A stretch of DNA of 64,000 nt from Vibrio algarum (GTDB taxonomy: Bacteria; Pseudomonadota; Gammaproteobacteria; Enterobacterales; Vibrionaceae): NCBI RefSeq assembly GCF_028204155.1, contig NZ_JAQLOI010000003.1, forward strand, positions 310,001 through 374,000, in the 5' to 3' direction. This document shows positions 60,715-64,000 of this stretch, piece by piece. The position numbers were made by a program, and so were the translations under genes. The stretch's first letter is position 1, and each line of letters begins with the position of its first letter. A model generated the notes under the pieces. The model did not search any database. It saw only the letters and a program-made list of their open reading frames with translations, and had not been told where the DNA came from.

Positions 60715-61062
60715 ATGACCGATGACAACAAAAACCGAGTTATTCAAGAATATGTTCCTGGAAAGCAAATCACCTTAATTCACTTAATTGCTAATCCAAA
60801 CAAAGCATTACATCAAAAAATGGGCCTAAGTAGTGATACTAATGCCATTGGCATTCTAACTATCACTCCAAGTGAAGCGGCCATAATAGCTGGTGATATA
60901 GCTACTAAATCTGGTGCAATCGAACTTGGTTTTGTAGACAGGTTCACCGGCTCTGTCGTGTTTACTGGCGACGTATCAGCCGTTGAGTACGCGTTAAAGC
61001 AAGTTCGTTACACATTGGGTGACATGATGAAATTTAGTACCTGTCCACTAACTCGGACATAA
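60715..61062 (+). CDS. pduU: Microcompartment shell protein PduU
   Basis: A 115-residue permuted BMC-domain protein (EYVPGKQITLIHLIANPNKALHQKMGL, AIGILTITPSEAAIIAGDIATKSGAIELGFVDRFTGSVVFTGDVSAVEYAL), matching PduU, which has a beta-barrel cap on one face. It ends one base before PduV starts. Confidence 0.94.
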   Translation: MTDDNKNRVIQEYVPGKQITLIHLIANPNKALHQKMGLSSDTNAIGILTITPSEAAIIAGDIATKSGAIELGFVDRFTGSVVFTGDVSAVEYALKQVRYTLGDMMKFSTCPLTRT

Positions 61063-61499
61063 TGATGCGTAAAAAAATAATGTTTGTCGGAAGAAGTGAA
61101 AGCGGAAAAACAACACTGCTTCAAAGCTTAAATAAATTGCCACTTAAGTATGACAAAACTCAAGTCTTAAACTTCCGGCTGTCCTCTATTGACACCCCTG
61201 GTGAATATTTAGAAAACCCAAGGTTTTATAGCGCTCTCATCACCGCATCCTATGACGTGGATGTGGTGGCATTAATTCAGAGCGCTGATAATCCGGCTAG
61301 CTTATTTGCACCTCAATTTGCAACCGCATTCAATAAACCAGTCATTGGTATTGTAACCAAATCAGACACAGTACCCGACCTTTCATCTTCTTCGGTAAAT
61401 CAACTACTTCGAGACGCTGGAGCAAGCACCATTTTTGCTACTTCAGCGTATAACAACGACGGCGTCCTAAAGCTGCGCCAATTTTTAAACTGGGAATAA
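61062..61499 (+). CDS. pduV: Ras-like GTPase PduV
   Basis: A 145-residue EutP/PduV-type small GTPase with P-loop GRSESGKTTLLQ, DTPGEYLENPRF, and the nucleotide-specificity motif TKSDT. PduV binds the microcompartment via PduU in Salmonella and is associated with movement of the compartments. Overlaps pduU by one base (TAATG). Confidence 0.9.
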   Translation: MMRKKIMFVGRSESGKTTLLQSLNKLPLKYDKTQVLNFRLSSIDTPGEYLENPRFYSALITASYDVDVVALIQSADNPASLFAPQFATAFNKPVIGIVTKSDTVPDLSSSSVNQLLRDAGASTIFATSAYNNDGVLKLRQFLNWE

Positions 61500-61509
61500 C
61501 CGTAACATT

Positions 61510-62694
61510 ATGGAAAATAAAATATTAGCTATCAACGCAGGTAGCTCAACATTAAAGTTTCAACTCTATTTCATGCCAAGAGAGAAACTAATAGTAAAAG
61601 GAATGATCGACAAAATTGGTAAGGACGATGCGGAGTTCGTTCTTTATATCGACCAACACAAGCACACCATTAAGAACATCAAATTGCATTCCCCTCAGCA
61701 AGCTTTTGATTATCTTTTAGAACAGTTATTACATAAAAATGTTTTGACATCTGTCGACGAGATCAACAGCATTGGACACAGAGTCGCGCATGGTGGAGAA
61801 CACTTTAGTCAATCAGTCGTCATCGATCAGAATGTCATCGAAACATTAGAGTCATTAATAGAACTCGCCCCCTTACATAACCCAGTTAACATCGAATTTA
61901 TTAAAGCGGTAACAGCACGACTACCAAAAGTGAATCAAGTAGCGATATTCGATACCTCGTTTCATCAAAGCATACAAAAAGAGCATTTTTTATACGCCAT
62001 TCCACACCGTTTTTATCAAGATGATCATATTCGTCGCTACGGTTTTCATGGCACTAGTCATAAGTACGTAAGTGAAATATGCGCTGAAAAAATGAATAAA
62101 CCGATTGAAGATCTAAACATCATTAGCTGCCACCTCGGTAGTGGCGCTAGCATATGCGCTATTAAAGGGGGCATATCTGTTAATACATCAATGGGCTTTA
62201 CGCCGTTAGCTGGTTTGATGATGGGCACACGTTGCGGTGATATTGACCCGTCGATACTTGTATTTATTGCCAATAAGCACGACATGGATGTAGAAGAAGT
62301 CAATCAAATTATGATCAATGAATCTGGTCTGCTTGGTGTATCCGGTGTTTCAAATGATTGTAGAGCCGTGGAGCAAGCCGCTAAAAATGGGAATGAAAGA
62401 GCACAGCTTGCATTGGATATGTTCGTACAACGTATCAGAGCATTCATCGGTTCTTATATGGTACAAATGGGCGGGGTCGATGCCATTCTATTTACTGGAG
62501 GTATAGGAGAAAACTCGACTTCTATTCGTTCCTCTGTGTGTAGTGGCTTAGAGCGACTAGGCATCAAGGTCGATGAAGATAAGAATGCTGCGTCTGATAC
62601 TTTTTTCCAAGATGCGAACGGAACCGTATCGTTAGCGATTATTAATACTAATGAAGAGCTCATGATGGCAAGAGAAACGCATAGTATTCAGTGA
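61510..62694 (+). CDS. pduW: Propionate kinase PduW (acetate/propionate kinase)
   Basis: A 394-residue acetokinase family enzyme. It has ILAINAGSSTLKFQLY, HRVAHGGEHFSQS, AIFDTSFHQSI, YGFHGTSHKYVS, CHLGSGASICAIKGG and LFTGGIGENS. It makes ATP from propionyl-phosphate. It is the last gene of the pdu operon; no pduX (threonine kinase) follows before glpK. Confidence 0.95.
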   Translation: MENKILAINAGSSTLKFQLYFMPREKLIVKGMIDKIGKDDAEFVLYIDQHKHTIKNIKLHSPQQAFDYLLEQLLHKNVLTSVDEINSIGHRVAHGGEHFSQSVVIDQNVIETLESLIELAPLHNPVNIEFIKAVTARLPKVNQVAIFDTSFHQSIQKEHFLYAIPHRFYQDDHIRRYGFHGTSHKYVSEICAEKMNKPIEDLNIISCHLGSGASICAIKGGISVNTSMGFTPLAGLMMGTRCGDIDPSILVFIANKHDMDVEEVNQIMINESGLLGVSGVSNDCRAVEQAAKNGNERAQLALDMFVQRIRAFIGSYMVQMGGVDAILFTGGIGENSTSIRSSVCSGLERLGIKVDEDKNAASDTFFQDANGTVSLAIINTNEELMMARETHSIQ

Positions 62695-62714
62695 GTTATT
62701 ATTTGATTAATTAA

Positions 62715-62757
62715 GGGGGTATTCCAAGTAATCTTAAACGCAGTATACCCTTTTTTT
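62715..62757 (+). terminator. Terminator of the pdu operon
   Basis: GGGTAT (62717-62722) pairs with ATACCC (62745-62750), directly followed by seven T. It begins about 20 bases after the pduW stop. Confidence 0.7.
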
Positions 62758-62761
62758 GTTA

Positions 62762-62776
62762 GTGCTCATTGAGCAC
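62762..62776. promoter_or_regulatory. Palindrome upstream of glpK
   Basis: GTGCTCATTGAGCAC is a perfect palindrome with a 3-base centre, about 230 bases upstream of the glpK start. It could be an operator for a regulator such as GlpR, but it is not a recognisable GlpR site. Confidence 0.35.
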
Positions 62777-63003
62777 ATCGCGCCCTCAAGTAGTTATTGC
62801 GACGATATCTGGTAGCGACTTTGGTGGCTGGTTATATCCAAAAGTGATCGGTGCATAATTATCAACTGAAAGTACCGATTGTACCAATCCAAATCAATGC
62901 TAAGAGTGTGAAATCGAATACACCAAAGCAAAAGCTTAAATAAAAATCTAACGTAAACAGAGTTCAAAACTTCTAATAAAAAAGTGAAACAAAGGACCCT
63001 AAT

Positions 63004-64000
63004 ATGACTAAGAAATATATCGTTGCTCTCGATCAAGGTACCACAAGCTCACGTACTGTTGTTCTAGACCATGACGCTAATATTGTAAGTGTGGCACAGC
63101 GTGAATTTACTCAGATTTACCCACAAGCGGGTTGGGTTGAGCATAATCCATTAGAAATCTATGCGACTCAAAGCTCAACATTAGTAGAAGCCCTTACACA
63201 AAAAGGGATTCGTTCTGACGAAGTCGCTGGTATCGGTATTACTAACCAACGTGAAACAACTATTGTATGGAACAAAGAAACCGGTGAGCCAGTATATAAT
63301 GCAATTGTATGGCAATGTCGCCGTACCGCTGATATGTGTAATGAGCTGAAGAAAATTGATGGGCTTGAAGCATACATCAAAGAGAATACAGGTCTTGTAC
63401 TTGACCCATATTTTTCTGGTACAAAAGTAAAATGGATCCTTGATAACGTTGAAGGAGCAAGAGCGCTAGCTGAAGAAGGCAAATTGCTCTTTGGTACCGT
63501 CGATACTTGGCTACTTTGGAAGATGACGCAAGGCCGTGTTCACGTTACTGATTATACCAACGCATCTCGTACTATGCTGTTTAACATTAAGTCGTTGCAG
63601 TGGGATGAGAAAATTCTTAAAGAGTACAATATTCCTCTTTCTATGATGCCTGAAGTCAAAGCGTCTTCTGAAGTGTACGGCGAAACCAACATTGGTGGCA
63701 AAGGTGGAACTCGTATTCCTCTTGCTGGTATTGCTGGCGATCAACAAGCCGCGCTATTTGGTCAAATGTGTGTGGAACCTGGCCAAGCGAAAAACACCTA
63801 TGGGACTGGTTGTTTCTTGTTAATGAACACTGGTAAAGAGAAGATTACCTCTAACAATGGTCTATTGACTACGTTAGCGTGTGGCCCTAAAGGTGAAGTT
63901 GCTTACGCACTTGAAGGTTCTGTATTCATGGGTGGTGCATCGATCCAGTGGCTTCGTGATGAAATGAAACTGCTTTCTGATGCGAAAGATTCTGAATATT
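63004..64000 (+). CDS. glpK: Glycerol kinase, N-terminal two-thirds (runs off window)
   Basis: FGGY kinase opening MTKKYIVALDQGTTSSRTVVLD, with REFTQIYPQAGWVEHNPLEIYA, VAGIGITNQRETTIVWN, VYNAIVWQCRRTADMC, and, near the window end, GIAGDQQAALFGQMCVEPGQAKNTYGTGCFLLMNTG. These are characteristic of glycerol kinase. AAGGACC precedes the ATG. The C-terminus lies beyond position 64000. Confidence 0.95.
   Translation, partial: MTKKYIVALDQGTTSSRTVVLDHDANIVSVAQREFTQIYPQAGWVEHNPLEIYATQSSTLVEALTQKGIRSDEVAGIGITNQRETTIVWNKETGEPVYNAIVWQCRRTADMCNELKKIDGLEAYIKENTGLVLDPYFSGTKVKWILDNVEGARALAEEGKLLFGTVDTWLLWKMTQGRVHVTDYTNASRTMLFNIKSLQWDEKILKEYNIPLSMMPEVKASSEVYGETNIGGKGGTRIPLAGIAGDQQAALFGQMCVEPGQAKNTYGTGCFLLMNTGKEKITSNNGLLTTLACGPKGEVAYALEGSVFMGGASIQWLRDEMKLLSDAKDSEY

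Noticed and set aside
1..64000. Mobile element, CRISPR array, tRNA, rRNA or prophage
   Set aside because: No transposase, integrase, regular spacer array, tRNA-like fold or phage gene was seen; gene order is operon-like throughout.

Overview
The window reads as a chromosomal stretch of an AT-rich gammaproteobacterium, most likely a Vibrionaceae member (inferred from protein similarity recalled from memory, low GC and compact operons; not tested). Almost every gene serves one theme: turning L-rhamnose into L-1,2-propanediol, making the cobalamin needed to use it, and breaking propanediol down in a bacterial microcompartment. No tRNA, rRNA, CRISPR array, phage or insertion sequence was seen.

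Layout. (1) 1-11.8 kb: L-rhamnose catabolism on the minus strand (rhaB, rhaA, an ABC importer rhaS-rhaT-rhaP-rhaQ, rhaM, rhaD, a lactaldehyde reductase fucO, then the start of lactaldehyde dehydrogenase aldA), with a divergent AraC-type activator gene (rhaR). (2) 12.0-20.3 kb: a cluster equivalent to the poorly understood E. coli ygcP/Q/R/U/W-yqcE-ygcE genes: an electron-transfer flavoprotein pair, FAD oxidase, short-chain dehydrogenase, FGGY kinase, MFS transporter and a GlpP-type antiterminator. The divergent promoter region has two CRP-like sites and two near-identical leader terminators. (3) 20.3-41.8 kb: about 21 kb of same-strand genes for corrin-ring synthesis and nucleotide-loop assembly, headed by a FecCD/Btu-type importer, an ABC-2 transporter and an exported CbiK-type chelatase, and preceded by one cobalamin riboswitch. 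(4) 42.1-46.3 kb: a second fucO, a degenerate cobS paralogue, pocR and pduF. (5) 46.9-62.7 kb: pduABCDEGHKLMNOPQSTUVW. (6) The start of glpK, cut by the window end.

How it works together (inference from established pathways). Rhamnose is imported, isomerised, phosphorylated and cleaved to DHAP and L-lactaldehyde. FucO reduces lactaldehyde to 1,2-propanediol, or AldA oxidises it to lactate. Propanediol is dehydrated by B12-dependent PduCDE, and propionaldehyde goes to propanol (PduQ) or propionate (PduP, PduL, PduW). The long cob/cbi operon supplies the cofactor and PduO adenosylates it.

A data-quality signal runs through the window. At least twelve genes are broken or mis-ended by a missing base, and in every case adding one base to a mononucleotide run restores a full-length family member (rhaM needs two). 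This looks far more like homopolymer under-calling than real gene decay. Broken genes should be read as 'probably intact in the organism' until re-sequenced.
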